The translations under genes were made by a program, and so were the position numbers. Source: Pedobacter schmidteae (GTDB taxonomy: Bacteria; Bacteroidota; Bacteroidia; Sphingobacteriales; Sphingobacteriaceae). From it: a DNA stretch of 64,000 nucleotides. Shown piece by piece: positions 26,898-36,485 of this stretch. The DNA lies in assembly GCA_945901155.1 (NCBI GenBank), contig CAMDKO010000001.1:1-64000 (forward strand), read 5' to 3'. Below the pieces are notes generated by a model. The model ran no database searches and was not told the DNA's origin. It worked only from the letters and a program-made list of their open reading frames with translations. Numbering within the stretch: position 1 is the first letter of the stretch; every line of letters begins with the position of its first letter.

Positions 26898-26912
26898 ATT
26901 AATTGAAAATTG

Positions 26913-26975
26913 AAGCATATAAATTGAAATTATTAATTTCACTAGTATGCTTTGTTCAAATTTTGATTTTTTCTT
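26913..26975 (+). terminator. Compound hairpin after the PurF-type gene
   Basis: AAGCATA pairs with TATGCTT, enclosing an inner perfect hairpin TGAAATT-ATT-AATTTCA; a T-rich stretch (TTTTGATTTTTTC) follows on the plus strand. Probable terminator between convergent genes. Confidence 0.5.
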
Positions 26976-27018
26976 TGAATTCTGACCTTATTTGATTACT
27001 AATCGGGCCCTTTTGGAA

Positions 27019-27648
27019 CTAAATCAGGGAATGTCCGCTAAGCAGGTTGTAGATTATTCTTGCGGCAAATATCAGGATAAGAACTCCTGCAATTTTATTG
27101 AGATTAGCAATCGTCTTTTCTTTGATCTTATACCTTAATTTATTTGCATAATATGCTTTTAGCACATCCAAGCTAAATTGTGTGATCAATATTGAACCGT
27201 AAAATGGAAGGATGTCAACAGGTTTTATTTCTCCCGACATTGAAATTACTCCACTCGTAACACTCAACCAATAGAGCAGTATTGCCGGATTAAAAATACA
27301 CATAAAAAAGCCCTTGAGAAAATAACCCGTATAATGTTTTTTCGAGGTATTTTGCTCATAATTGACCTTAACTTTTTTAAAGAGATAATAAATTCCGACG
27401 CTGAATAAGATAATACTGCCGGCTATTCCTATCTGCATCCTGTAAATGTTCTCTAAGGCCAGAAAGGAAGTGCCATAAATGGTGAGAGCTACATAAAATA
27501 CATCACAAACTACAACGCCTGCTGCTAAGGAGATTCCTGCGCTGAAGCCTTTTTCAATGCTGGTTTTAATCAGCGCAAAAAAAACTGGCCCTGTTAAAAA
27601 AGAAAGTACAAATCCCAAACTAATTCCTGAGATGATCGATTCTATCAT
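27019..27648 (-). CDS. LysE-family translocator
   Basis: Inner-membrane exporter of the LysE/RhtB family, 209 aa, about six helices. Opening SIISGISLGFVLSFLTGPVFFALIKTSIEKGFSAGISLAAGVVVCDVFY carries the family's GPVF and xxGxxxGxxxxD features; FNPAILLYWLS is also typical. Relatives export amino acids such as lysine, homoserine or threonine; the substrate is unknown. It stands alone, convergent with the PurF-type gene. Confidence 0.88.
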   Translation of the reverse strand: MIESIISGISLGFVLSFLTGPVFFALIKTSIEKGFSAGISLAAGVVVCDVFYVALTIYGTSFLALENIYRMQIGIAGSIILFSVGIYYLFKKVKVNYEQNTSKKHYTGYFLKGFFMCIFNPAILLYWLSVTSGVISMSGEIKPVDILPFYGSILITQFSLDVLKAYYANKLRYKIKEKTIANLNKIAGVLILIFAARIIYNLLSGHSLI

Positions 27649-27756
27649 TCCGAATTTTTATTCATTTATTGAATTGCAAATTAACCTAAAATCAAAGTAT
27701 TTTATTGTATCAATGATAAAAACATTTAAAACTTAGAGATATGAGAAAATTAATTT

Positions 27757-29400
27757 ATGTTAGATAATTATTTAAAACATACAAAATTAGATATGGATAA
27801 CAATTCACAAAAAAATTATGCCTCAGCATTATATACGCTGATTACAGTGTTTTTCTTCTGGGGTTTTTTGGCTGCAAGTAATGGTATTTTTATTCCATTC
27901 TGTAAGACCCACTTTAATTTAACACAATTTGAGTCGCAGTTAATTGACTTTACATTTTATGGAGGTTATTTTATTGGCTCTCTTATTTTGTTTTATGCCT
28001 CTAAAATTATTAAGGTTGATATCCTGAATAAGTTAGGGTACAAGAACAGTATTGCTTTAGGCCTTGTTATTTCGGCAGGCGGGGCATTAATGATGATTCC
28101 TGCAGTTGACTCAGGTTCTTTTGCATTCATATTAACTTCTTTTTTCTTTGTCGCAATTGGATTTTCACTTCAGCAAACTGCTGCAAATCCATTCGTTGTG
28201 GCACTGGGTAGTCCGGTTACTGGTGCTAACCGATTGAACTTAGCTGGTGGCGTGAACAATTTAGGTGGTATTTTAGGCCCTATAGCAGTTAGTGTCATTC
28301 TTTTTGGTACAGCAACGGCTGCAGCTCCAAAGGAAGTTGAAATTGCGTCAATAAATACACTTTACTATATTTTGGCAGGCCTATTCCTTGCAGTTGCACT
28401 TTTCTTCTGGGTATCAAAACTTCCTAAAGTAACTAGCGATGAGAAAGTGGAAGCAAGCGGGAAAACAAATCTGCCTTTATTTATTATTTTCGTGGCTTTT
28501 CTATTGATCCTTGCTGCAAATCCTATTGCAGTGGCTACGGGTGTAGATATTTCGGTATTGGTTTATCTTTCTTTGTTCATAATGATTCTGACCCTATTAT
28601 TATCACTAAGATCAGCCGGAAAAGATAAGACAGGCTGGGGTGCCATGGGTTATCCTCAGCTTATTCTCGGTATGATCGCAATCTTTACTTATGTAGGTGT
28701 TGAAGTTACTATACAGAGTAATATGGGGGCATTATTGCAGTTGCCGGAATTTGGAGGTTATTCTGATTCTGAAATTGCTCCATTTATTTCACTTTATTGG
28801 GGAAGTATGATGATTGGTCGTTGGACGGGTGCTGTAAGTGCATTTAAATTTTCAAAAACCACAAAAACCATTCTTACCATCGTAATGCCTTTTATCGCAT
28901 TCTCATTAATTTTATTTGTAAATCATTTAAACGGTACTTCAGTTCAGCAATTTTTTATCTATGGAGTCTGTCTGGTTATTTTGATTGCCGGATTTTTCTA
29001 TAGTCAGGATAAGCCTGCTAAAACGCTTTTAACCTTTGGTGTTTTAGGAGCGGTGGCAATGGTTATCGGATTATTAACTACTGGTCAGGTTGCTATTTAT
29101 GCATTTCTTGCCGGTGGTCTTACATGTTCCATTATGTGGCCATGTATTTTTGCACTTGCTATCACAGGTTTAGGTAAATACACTTCCCAGGGATCTGCAT
29201 TCCTTATCATGATGATCTTGGGTGGTGCGATTATTCCTCCAGTTCAGGGAATTCTAGCAGATACCAGTGGTATTCACTTCTCCTATATCATTCCTTTCCT
29301 ATGTTTTGCTTATTTGGCATACTTTGCTATTAAAGTAAGCTCAGAATTGAAAAAACAAGGAATTGATGTGAGTAAACTTGACGTAGAAGCATCACATTAA
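27757..29400 (+). CDS. Sugar MFS transporter, FucP-like
   Basis: Major facilitator permease of the fucose/glucose-galactose type (FHS family), probably a sugar:proton symporter. [45 protein letters not shown] and [17 protein letters not shown]...[18 protein letters not shown] are family hallmarks. At 547 aa it exceeds the usual 410-440; two or more additional hydrophobic segments lie in the middle (residues about 235-290) and near 400-430, suggesting 14 helices. ATG 27793 (MDNNSQKNY) is an equally good start; the first 12 residues are not conserved-looking. Its stop and the next start share one base (TAATG). Confidence 0.9.
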   Translation: MLDNYLKHTKLDMDNNSQKNYASALYTLITVFFFWGFLAASNGIFIPFCKTHFNLTQFESQLIDFTFYGGYFIGSLILFYASKIIKVDILNKLGYKNSIALGLVISAGGALMMIPAVDSGSFAFILTSFFFVAIGFSLQQTAANPFVVALGSPVTGANRLNLAGGVNNLGGILGPIAVSVILFGTATAAAPKEVEIASINTLYYILAGLFLAVALFFWVSKLPKVTSDEKVEASGKTNLPLFIIFVAFLLILAANPIAVATGVDISVLVYLSLFIMILTLLLSLRSAGKDKTGWGAMGYPQLILGMIAIFTYVGVEVTIQSNMGALLQLPEFGGYSDSEIAPFISLYWGSMMIGRWTGAVSAFKFSKTTKTILTIVMPFIAFSLILFVNHLNGTSVQQFFIYGVCLVILIAGFFYSQDKPAKTLLTFGVLGAVAMVIGLLTTGQVAIYAFLAGGLTCSIMWPCIFALAITGLGKYTSQGSAFLIMMILGGAIIPPVQGILADTSGIHFSYIIPFLCFAYLAYFAIKVSSELKKQGIDVSKLDVEASH

Positions 29401-29864
29401 TGAAGGAAAAACCAAGCTTCGACTTGATATTTATGAATCTAGCAACCGACCTGGCTTCACGCTCACATTGCGTGAAAGCCCAGGTCGGTGCTGTTTTAAC
29501 TAAAGACACTAGGATCATCTCAATCGGTTATAATGGACCTCCTGCAGGTACTCATAATTGTGATGAAGAATGGCCAGATACTGGCTGCCCGCGCGATTCA
29601 AAGAATAGTTGCTCACTTGCATTGCATGCTGAGGAAAATGCTATTCTGTATGCTGTAAAGAACGGCATGTCTCTTGATGGCACAACACTCTATTTAACGC
29701 TTTCTCCATGTATTTCCTGTGCAAGGATCATTTATTCATCTGGAATTAAAAAGGTATGGTATAAGGCTTCTTATGCCGAATATAAGGGGCTTCCAAGTGA
29801 CGAAGGCGTTGACTTTTTAATTAAATTCGGTATCGAATGCAATAAGTACAATACCCTATTGTAA
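29400..29864 (+). CDS. Deoxycytidylate (dCMP) deaminase
   Basis: Zinc enzyme converting dCMP to dUMP for thymidylate synthesis, 154 aa. Zinc ligands and catalytic Glu: H76-A-E78 in LALHAEENAIL, and C104-x2-C107 in LSPCISCARII. GAVLTKDTRIISIGYNGPPAGTHNCDE is the nucleotide-binding front. It overlaps the sugar transporter gene by one base; the functional link is not obvious. Confidence 0.94.
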   Translation: MKEKPSFDLIFMNLATDLASRSHCVKAQVGAVLTKDTRIISIGYNGPPAGTHNCDEEWPDTGCPRDSKNSCSLALHAEENAILYAVKNGMSLDGTTLYLTLSPCISCARIIYSSGIKKVWYKASYAEYKGLPSDEGVDFLIKFGIECNKYNTLL

Positions 29865-29954
29865 TCTTTTAAACATAAATTTTAAACACTCAATTTCCTG
29901 AACCACAATTTCATAAATTGCAACTTAATTTAATGGTGTTTTTTAGTTTAACTC

Positions 29955-31796
29955 ATGGGGTATAAAAGTCTCGCTGAATGTGTTTTTGATCTTGAAAAAA
30001 ATGGACATCTCATCCGGATAAAAGAAGAGGTAGATCCTTATCTCCAGGCAGCTGCGATACATTTGCGTGTTTTTGAAAATGAAGGCCCGGCGATACTTTT
30101 CGAGAATATTAAAGGCAGCAAGTTCCCTGCAGTATCAAACTTGTTTGGAACTTTGGAAAGATCTAAATTTATGTTCAGGGATACTCTTGATGCCATTAAG
30201 ACCCTGGTCGATTTGAAATCTGACCCATTAAAAGCATTAAAAAATCCATTAAAATATGCAGGCGCAGGCATGACTGCATTTTCTGCTTTGCCCTACAAGA
30301 ATAGTCTTTTTTCTCCTGTAAAATTTGGCAAAACAAGTATTTCAGCCTTGCCTCAAATAGTAAACTGGCCAATGGATGGCGGCCCCTTTGTAACAATGCC
30401 TCAGGTTTATACAGAAGATATTGATAAACCTGGCATAATGAATGCAAATTTAGGGATGTACCGTATCCAGCTAGGCGGAAATGAATATATTCAGAATCAA
30501 GAAATAGGTCTTCATTACCAATTACACCGTGGAATTGGTGTTCATCAGACTAAAGCTAATGCAAAAGGTAAAGCATTAAAGGTTAGTATTTTTGTTGGTG
30601 GACCACCAGCACATCCTTTAGCAGCCGTGATGCCTTTACCTGAGGGCTTATCCGAAATGACATTTGCCGGAGCTCTTGGAAACCGTCGCTTCCGATATTT
30701 TTATGATTCAGAAGGGTTCTGTATTTCATCAGATGCTGATTTTGTGATAACAGGTATTGTTGAGCCTGGTCAGAATAAACCTGAGGGGCCATTCGGCGAT
30801 CATTTGGGCTATTATAGTCTTAAACACCTTTTTCCTTTAATGAAGGTTCGCAATGTCTACCATCGTAAAAATGCAATATGGTCGTTTACTGTAGTTGGGC
30901 GACCACCACAGGAGGATACTAGTTTCGGTGCATTGATCCATGATATTACCGGCTCTGCTATTCCAAAAGAAATTCCGGGCCTACATGAAGTTAATGCGGT
31001 TGATGCAGCAGGTGTACATCCATTATTATTTGCTATTGGTAGCGAACGATACACTCCTTATCTTAAGGAAAAAAAACCTCAAGAAATTTTGACTATAGCG
31101 AATCATATTTTAGGTAAAAGTCAGCTTAGTCTTGCTAAATATTTATTTATTTCTAGCAAGGAAGACAACCCTTCCCTTAAAACAAGTGATATTTCGGGTT
31201 TTATTAAACACTTACTAGAACGTATTGATCTAAGTCGTGATCTGCATTTTTATACTAGAACAACTATAGATACCCTTGATTATAGTGGTACTGATATTAA
31301 TTCTGGTTCAAAGCTTGTTATTGCTGCTGCAGGAGATAAAAAACGATCCTTATGGACAGAATTGCCTGATTCCTTTGCTCTGCCAAGGCCATTTGATCAA
31401 TTTAAAATGATTATGCCAGGTATTTTAGCCATTGAAGCGCCTCCATTTTTAAGCTATGAACAGACTGAAACTGAAATACAAATTCTGAATAGTGCATTAG
31501 CTTCTTCAGATTTAGATGGCTTGCCGCTTTTTATCATGTGTGATGATGCAGGTTTTGTAGCCAAAACGATTAATAATTTTGTCTGGGTAAGCTTTACTAG
31601 AAGTAATCCTTCGCATGATATTTATGGCATTAACTCATTTACAGAGCATAAACATTGGGGCTGTAGGGGCCCGCTGATCATCGATGCCCGCATTAAAAAA
31701 CATCATGCTCCTGAACTCATCAAAGATGCACAAGTGGAGAAGAAAGTTGACAGTATGTGTGAAAAGGGCGGTGCTCTATATGGAATAATGCACTGA
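29955..31796 (+). CDS. UbiD-family decarboxylase, probable menaquinone (MqnL-like) enzyme
   Basis: Cytosolic non-oxidative decarboxylase of the prenyl-FMN-dependent UbiD family, 613 aa. [27 protein letters not shown] opens it; the active-site block [43 protein letters not shown] and [12 protein letters not shown] are clear. In menaquinone-only Bacteroidota this subfamily is usually assigned to decarboxylation in the futalosine pathway. With the UbiA (3550) and UbiE (5225) homologues, this is the third late quinone-pathway gene in the window. The prenyl-FMN synthase UbiX is not in the window. Confidence 0.87.
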   Translation: MGYKSLAECVFDLEKNGHLIRIKEEVDPYLQAAAIHLRVFENEGPAILFENIKGSKFPAVSNLFGTLERSKFMFRDTLDAIKTLVDLKSDPLKALKNPLKYAGAGMTAFSALPYKNSLFSPVKFGKTSISALPQIVNWPMDGGPFVTMPQVYTEDIDKPGIMNANLGMYRIQLGGNEYIQNQEIGLHYQLHRGIGVHQTKANAKGKALKVSIFVGGPPAHPLAAVMPLPEGLSEMTFAGALGNRRFRYFYDSEGFCISSDADFVITGIVEPGQNKPEGPFGDHLGYYSLKHLFPLMKVRNVYHRKNAIWSFTVVGRPPQEDTSFGALIHDITGSAIPKEIPGLHEVNAVDAAGVHPLLFAIGSERYTPYLKEKKPQEILTIANHILGKSQLSLAKYLFISSKEDNPSLKTSDISGFIKHLLERIDLSRDLHFYTRTTIDTLDYSGTDINSGSKLVIAAAGDKKRSLWTELPDSFALPRPFDQFKMIMPGILAIEAPPFLSYEQTETEIQILNSALASSDLDGLPLFIMCDDAGFVAKTINNFVWVSFTRSNPSHDIYGINSFTEHKHWGCRGPLIIDARIKKHHAPELIKDAQVEKKVDSMCEKGGALYGIMH

Positions 31797-31864
31797 GTTT
31801 TATAAAAACATGATAAAAACCTTAAAGGTTTCTCATAATACTTTCTGCCTCTCTACAAAAAAGT

Positions 31865-31872
31865 TATCTTTA
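31865..31872 (+). promoter_or_regulatory. Near-consensus -7 element abutting the guaA start
   Basis: TATCTTTA differs from TAnnTTTG at the last base and lies 3 nt before ATG 31876, the same geometry as at ubiE, arfB and murI. Confidence 0.4.
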
Positions 31873-31875
31873 CCC

Positions 31876-33426
31876 ATGCAAGAAAAAATCATCATTCTTG
31901 ACTTCGGGTCGCAATACACTCAACTTATTGCACGTAGAGTCAGAGAGCTAAACGTATACTGCGAGATACATCCATTTAATCACCTCCCTGTCCTCAAGGA
32001 CTCCTTCGGAGAGTTTGATAGTTCGGTCAAAGGAATTATCCTTTCTGGAAGCCCTTATTCAGTAAGACAGGAGGATGCTCCTCAGGTTGACATAGAAGAG
32101 CTACAGCAAAAATTTCCTATTCTTGGCGTTTGTTATGGAGCACAATATATAGCTCAAAAATCTGGTGGAGAGGTTAAAGCATCCTCCACACGTGAGTATG
32201 GCAGAGCTTGCCTTGATTTTATTGATCATACACATCCTCTATTTAAAAATATCCCGGAAGGATCTCAAACTTGGATGTCGCATGCAGACACCATTGCCTC
32301 AATACCAGATAATTTTGAGATCATTGCCAGTACTGATTCTGTAAAAGTTGCTGCCTACCATATTAAGAATTCAAAGGTTTATGGCATACAATTCCACCCG
32401 GAAGTAACGCATAGCACAGATGGAAAACAATTACTTCAAAACTTTCTGGTAGATATTTGTGCTTGCAAGCAGGATTGGACTCCTGATGCTTTTATTGAAA
32501 CCACCATTCAGGCCCTCAAAGATAAAATTGGCAATGATAAAGTGATTTTAGGATTGTCTGGGGGTGTAGATTCTTCTGTTGCAGCAGTGCTACTTCATCA
32601 GGCTATTGGTAAAAACCTTCATTGTATTTTTGTTGATAATGGTTTATTGCGTAAAAATGAGTTTGAGCAGGTTCTAGATTCTTACCAGCATATGGGACTT
32701 AATGTTCGCGGGGTAAGGGCTGGTGACCGGTTTTTAAGTCAACTTGCCGGAATTAAGGATCCTGAAACCAAGAGAAAAGCAATTGGAAGGGTATTTATTG
32801 AAGTGTTTGACGATGCTGCTCATGAAGTTCAGGATGTAAAATGGTTAGGTCAGGGTACGATATATCCTGATGTGATTGAATCAGTTTCTGTTAAAGGTCC
32901 ATCAGCTACTATAAAATCACACCATAATGTAGGAGGTTTACCTGACTTTATGAAACTTAAGGTTGTGGAACCTTTAAATACACTATTTAAAGATGAAGTT
33001 AGAAGAGTTGGTAAAACATTAGGTATGGATAGTGCGCTGTTAGGCAGACATCCATTTCCAGGACCAGGCCTAGCAATTCGAATTTTAGATGATATTACCC
33101 CAGAGAAGGTAGCTATTCTTCAGGAAGCCGATGCTATTTATATCAATAACCTTAAATCTTCAGGATGGTATGATAAAGTCTGGCAGGCAGGTGCTATATT
33201 CTTGCCTGTGCAATCTGTTGGGGTTATGGGCGATGAAAGAACCTATGAGCACGTGATCTGTTTAAGGGCTGTAAGTTCTGTGGATGGGATGACTGCAGAT
33301 TGGAGTCATTTGCCATACGATCTTCTTGCTAAGATATCCAATGAAATAATTAATAATGTAAAAGGAATTAACAGAGTTGTGTATGATATTAGTTCCAAAC
33401 CGCCTGCGACTATTGAGTGGGAATAA
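31876..33426 (+). CDS. guaA: GMP synthase (glutamine-hydrolysing)
   Basis: Converts XMP to GMP with ATP and glutamine. N-terminal glutaminase: nucleophile in [12 protein letters not shown], His/Glu in [13 protein letters not shown]-pyrophosphatase loop: [14 protein letters not shown]-terminal dimerisation domain ends KPPATIEWE. The track starts at 31810, but ATG 31876 ([16 protein letters not shown]) is the normal family start and a near-consensus promoter lies within the extra 22 codons. Resulting length is 516 aa. It ends inside the start of the following lipoprotein gene. Confidence 0.97.
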   Translation: MQEKIIILDFGSQYTQLIARRVRELNVYCEIHPFNHLPVLKDSFGEFDSSVKGIILSGSPYSVRQEDAPQVDIEELQQKFPILGVCYGAQYIAQKSGGEVKASSTREYGRACLDFIDHTHPLFKNIPEGSQTWMSHADTIASIPDNFEIIASTDSVKVAAYHIKNSKVYGIQFHPEVTHSTDGKQLLQNFLVDICACKQDWTPDAFIETTIQALKDKIGNDKVILGLSGGVDSSVAAVLLHQAIGKNLHCIFVDNGLLRKNEFEQVLDSYQHMGLNVRGVRAGDRFLSQLAGIKDPETKRKAIGRVFIEVFDDAAHEVQDVKWLGQGTIYPDVIESVSVKGPSATIKSHHNVGGLPDFMKLKVVEPLNTLFKDEVRRVGKTLGMDSALLGRHPFPGPGLAIRILDDITPEKVAILQEADAIYINNLKSSGWYDKVWQAGAIFLPVQSVGVMGDERTYEHVICLRAVSSVDGMTADWSHLPYDLLAKISNEIINNVKGINRVVYDISSKPPATIEWE

Positions 33427-34624
33427 TTTTGTAATACTATTGAGCATACTGATTTTTTTATCTGCATGCTCAAAAAAGATTACAGCTCCAAAGCCGGTTG
33501 AAATAACTTCGCCAGTAGAAAGAGAGAAACAGAAAGAAATTGTACCTGTAAAAAAGCAAACAAATCATTCAATAGCTCTTTTACTGCCATTTGAATTAAA
33601 TTCCATCAATCTTAAGACTGCTGGACGTAAGGATGTTGCAAAAGCTGATCTGGCGATAGATTTTTATCAGGGTTTTAAGCTTGCTCTCGACTCACTTATC
33701 ATAAACGGTCATCAATTTAATCTTCAGGTATTTGATACACAAAGTCAGGAAACCAGAGTGGTCAACCTGGCTATGGCTAATTCGGTAAGAAGTAACGACT
33801 TGATCATTGGTCCTGTTTTTCCGGATGCAATCAAGACCTTTGCTGATTTTTCGGAATTAGGCCAGACTTTACAGATCTCACCTTTGGCTGCATCGATGCC
33901 GGCTGAATTCAATAATCCAGGACTCGTTACTGTAAATAATACTATTAATCAGCATGGGCAGAAAATAGCTGAATTTATACATCTGAATTATACACCTGAA
34001 TTGGTCAACGTACTATTGATTAATACTCAAAAGACAGAGGATGCAAAGTTTTCTTCCTTTTTCAAGAGCTCTTTGACCAAGATGTCGGGAGGGAAGTTTC
34101 GTATTATTGAAAGGCCCACTGCTATTGCTATTGAAAGCTATTTGGATCCTTCAAAAATTAACCTGGTTATCATTTCATCAGCTGATAGGTTATTTCTTCT
34201 GCCGGTAATAGATAAACTGTATAAACTGGTAAATCAAAGGTATAAGATTGAGTTATTTGGACACCCCAGCTGGATCAAAGCCAGCTATTTAAGTCAAGAA
34301 AAGATGCAGGCTCTTAAATCCCGAATCTCTACTTCATATTTTGTGAATTATAAAGCACAGAATGTTAAAAATTTCATTGCACGCTATCGTGATGAGTATA
34401 GTATTGAGCCCTCAGAGTATTCATTTAAAGGGTTTGATATTGGTTATTATTTTGGAGGATTACTTGAAAAGTATGGAAAAGATTATGCAAATCATCTGGA
34501 GGATAACAATTATCAAGGCCTGCATACTGTTTTTAAGTTTTCTAAAGATCCAAAATTTGGATATATCAATAATGAGCTAATATTGCTCAGGTATACTAAT
34601 TTTGAACTTCAGCCGGTAAAATGA
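33413..34624 (+). CDS. Lipoprotein with type 1 periplasmic-binding-protein fold
   Basis: Predicted lipoprotein of about 403 aa. The track begins at 33377, but the residues before [20 protein letters not shown] are poor signal sequence; a TTG at 33413 gives a short charged N-terminus, hydrophobic core and lipobox LSAC with the cysteine followed by SKK. The body ([16 protein letters not shown]..., [42 protein letters not shown]) resembles branched-chain-amino-acid/LpoA-type binding proteins. Many Bacteroidota relatives carry LysM repeats before this fold; none are present here. No ABC transporter genes lie nearby, so a structural or peptidoglycan-linked role is as likely as nutrient binding. 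It overlaps guaA by 14 nt and the next gene by 4 nt. Confidence 0.75.
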   Translation: MSGNNFVILLSILIFLSACSKKITAPKPVEITSPVEREKQKEIVPVKKQTNHSIALLLPFELNSINLKTAGRKDVAKADLAIDFYQGFKLALDSLIINGHQFNLQVFDTQSQETRVVNLAMANSVRSNDLIIGPVFPDAIKTFADFSELGQTLQISPLAASMPAEFNNPGLVTVNNTINQHGQKIAEFIHLNYTPELVNVLLINTQKTEDAKFSSFFKSSLTKMSGGKFRIIERPTAIAIESYLDPSKINLVIISSADRLFLLPVIDKLYKLVNQRYKIELFGHPSWIKASYLSQEKMQALKSRISTSYFVNYKAQNVKNFIARYRDEYSIEPSEYSFKGFDIGYYFGGLLEKYGKDYANHLEDNNYQGLHTVFKFSKDPKFGYINNELILLRYTNFELQPVK

Positions 34625-35802
34625 GATCAGAACAGCAGCTCAGATCCTTTATTAAGGTTCTCAATACTTACCCTGGAGATAGGCCTATTACTAAATTTCT
34701 GCCAGATTTTTTTAAGAAAAATAAGCAGATGGGCTCAACAGATCGCCGATCAGCATCCAGGTTGTTGTACAATTATTTCAGATTAGGAAGGGCCTTTTCA
34801 GATAAAACAACCGAGCAAAGACTTTTCCTTGCAGAGTTCTTGTGCACTTCGGCACACAATGCTTTTCTTCAACATTTTCGTCCTGATTTGAATGATAAAA
34901 TGGATTTGTCGCTTCATGAAAAGCTGAAGTATGCTGAAGTAAATGAAGGATTGATATTAACCGATGTTTTCCCTTTTACAAGTCACTTGTCTGATGGGAT
35001 TGACGAAAATCAATTTCTTTCCTCTTTGTTTATCCAGCCTGACCTATTTATTCGGGTAAATTCTGCAGCACTGTCCAATGTTTTGAAAATAATCCTTGAA
35101 AGTGGTATTGAATACAAACAAATTGGAGATTTTACCATTGTTTTGCCAAATGGAACCAACCTAGGTTCATTATTTCCAGATTCAAATTATTCTGTTAAAC
35201 CATTTGAAGTTCAGGATCTTTCTTCTCAGCATACCTTGAACTATTTCAAGCCAAAGCGTTATGAACATTGGTGGGATGCCTGTGCAGCTTCAGGTGGTAA
35301 ATCATTGTTATTGTTTTCTGAACAGCCTGATATTAAGCTTGTGGTTTCAGATATCCGAGAAAGTGTATTAGATAATCTGGATGAACGATTTATTGCAGCA
35401 GGGTTACGAAACTTTCAAAAGAAATTAATTGATCTTACAACAAATCCTGATCCTGAACTCCATCATTATGAGTTTGATGGCATCATTTTGGATGCTCCTT
35501 GCAGTGGTTCAGGAACATGGGGAAGAACTCCTGAAATGATTAGTCAGTTTGAAGAATATAAAATCAAGGGATTTCAAAACTTGCAAAAGACTATTGCCGG
35601 AAATACAATTAAGTATCTTAAATCTGGTAAACCTCTGATCTATATAACCTGCTCAGTTTTCAGAGAGGAAAATGAAGATATCGTCAGTTTTCTTCAGTCT
35701 GAACATGGAATGAAGCTAGAAGCTTTAGAATTGATCAATGGCTACAAGAGAAAGGCGGATACCATGTTTGTTGCCCGCTTAATTAAGCCTGATAACCAAT
35801 AA
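34621..35802 (+). CDS. RsmB/NOP-family RNA (cytosine-5) methyltransferase
   Basis: S-adenosylmethionine-dependent RNA m5C methyltransferase, 393 aa. Catalytic and release cysteines lie in LDAPCSGSGTWGRTPEM and IYITCSVFREENEDIVSFL. The SAM motif region is WWDACAASGGKSLLL, a variant of DxCAAPGGKT. N-terminal residues 1-130 match the NusB-like helical part in position, though weakly. The target (16S rRNA C967 or another site) cannot be read. ATGA overlap with the lipoprotein gene. Confidence 0.9.
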   Translation: MRSEQQLRSFIKVLNTYPGDRPITKFLPDFFKKNKQMGSTDRRSASRLLYNYFRLGRAFSDKTTEQRLFLAEFLCTSAHNAFLQHFRPDLNDKMDLSLHEKLKYAEVNEGLILTDVFPFTSHLSDGIDENQFLSSLFIQPDLFIRVNSAALSNVLKIILESGIEYKQIGDFTIVLPNGTNLGSLFPDSNYSVKPFEVQDLSSQHTLNYFKPKRYEHWWDACAASGGKSLLLFSEQPDIKLVVSDIRESVLDNLDERFIAAGLRNFQKKLIDLTTNPDPELHHYEFDGIILDAPCSGSGTWGRTPEMISQFEEYKIKGFQNLQKTIAGNTIKYLKSGKPLIYITCSVFREENEDIVSFLQSEHGMKLEALELINGYKRKADTMFVARLIKPDNQ

Positions 35803-35807
35803 ATCAA

Positions 35808-36377
35808 TTACAAGCCCGTATTATTTCTAAACAGCTTTATGGCAATAGCCAAAAGGATGATTCCGAATGCTTTACGCATGATATTTAAGCCGGTTTTTCC
35901 TAGTATTTTTTCCAGATAGATGGTATTCTTTAATACAATGTATACAAAGATCATATTTAGGATTATTCCTACAATTATATTTTGAGTCGCATATTCCGAT
36001 TTTAAAGATAGGAGGGTGGTTAGTGTTCCTGAACCTGCAATCAAGGGAAATGCAAGCGGAACAATAGACGCACTTTCTGGAGCTTCTTCCTTAAATAAAT
36101 TAATTCCTAATATCATTTCCATTGCAATAATAAAGATTACCACAGAACCGGCAATCGCAAAAGAAGAAATATCAAGCCCGATTATTTTTAGCATTTCTTC
36201 TCCAATAAAGAGAAAAAATATCATGAGCAGTAGTGCTACAATAGATGCTTTTTCTGATTGGATATGCCCAACTTTATTACGCAGAGAGATTACAACTGGA
36301 ATTGAACCCAGAATATCAATGATAGCAAAAAGTATCATTGTAACGGATAGAATCTGGTTATAGTTGAAATTTTCCAT
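35808..36377 (-). CDS. MarC-family membrane protein
   Basis: Integral membrane protein of the MarC/UPF0056 family, 189 aa, about six helices. Family blocks ILFAIIDILGSIPVVISLR and IVPLAFPLIAGSGTLTTLLSL are clear. Its function is not established; an amino acid exporter role has been suggested for some relatives. It converges with the RsmB-like gene, only 5 nt apart, so neither has room for its own terminator between them. Confidence 0.93.
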   Translation of the reverse strand: MENFNYNQILSVTMILFAIIDILGSIPVVISLRNKVGHIQSEKASIVALLLMIFFLFIGEEMLKIIGLDISSFAIAGSVVIFIIAMEMILGINLFKEEAPESASIVPLAFPLIAGSGTLTTLLSLKSEYATQNIIVGIILNMIFVYIVLKNTIYLEKILGKTGLNIMRKAFGIILLAIAIKLFRNNTGL

Positions 36378-36423
36378 CCTTGTGATTCTTTATTTTTTTT
36401 AATAGTATGTATCGGAATTTATT

Positions 36424-36479
36424 TCCACTAATTAAAAAAAGGTCTCAGAAATTTCTGAAACCTTTTTTTAATTAGTGGA
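36424..36479 (-). terminator. Long near-perfect palindrome, terminator of the downstream permease
   Basis: A 56-nt inverted repeat with 28-base arms and one mismatched pair: CCACTAATTAAAAAAAGGT...ACCTTTTTTTAATTAGTGG around TCAGAAATTTCTGA. The core GC-rich stem flanked by A7 and T7 can terminate in both directions. It lies 6 nt after the permease stop on the minus strand. Confidence 0.88.
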
Positions 36480-36485
36480 TTTAGA

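Noticed and set aside
36016-36363. 115-aa plus-strand ORF
   Set aside because: Antisense shadow of marC.
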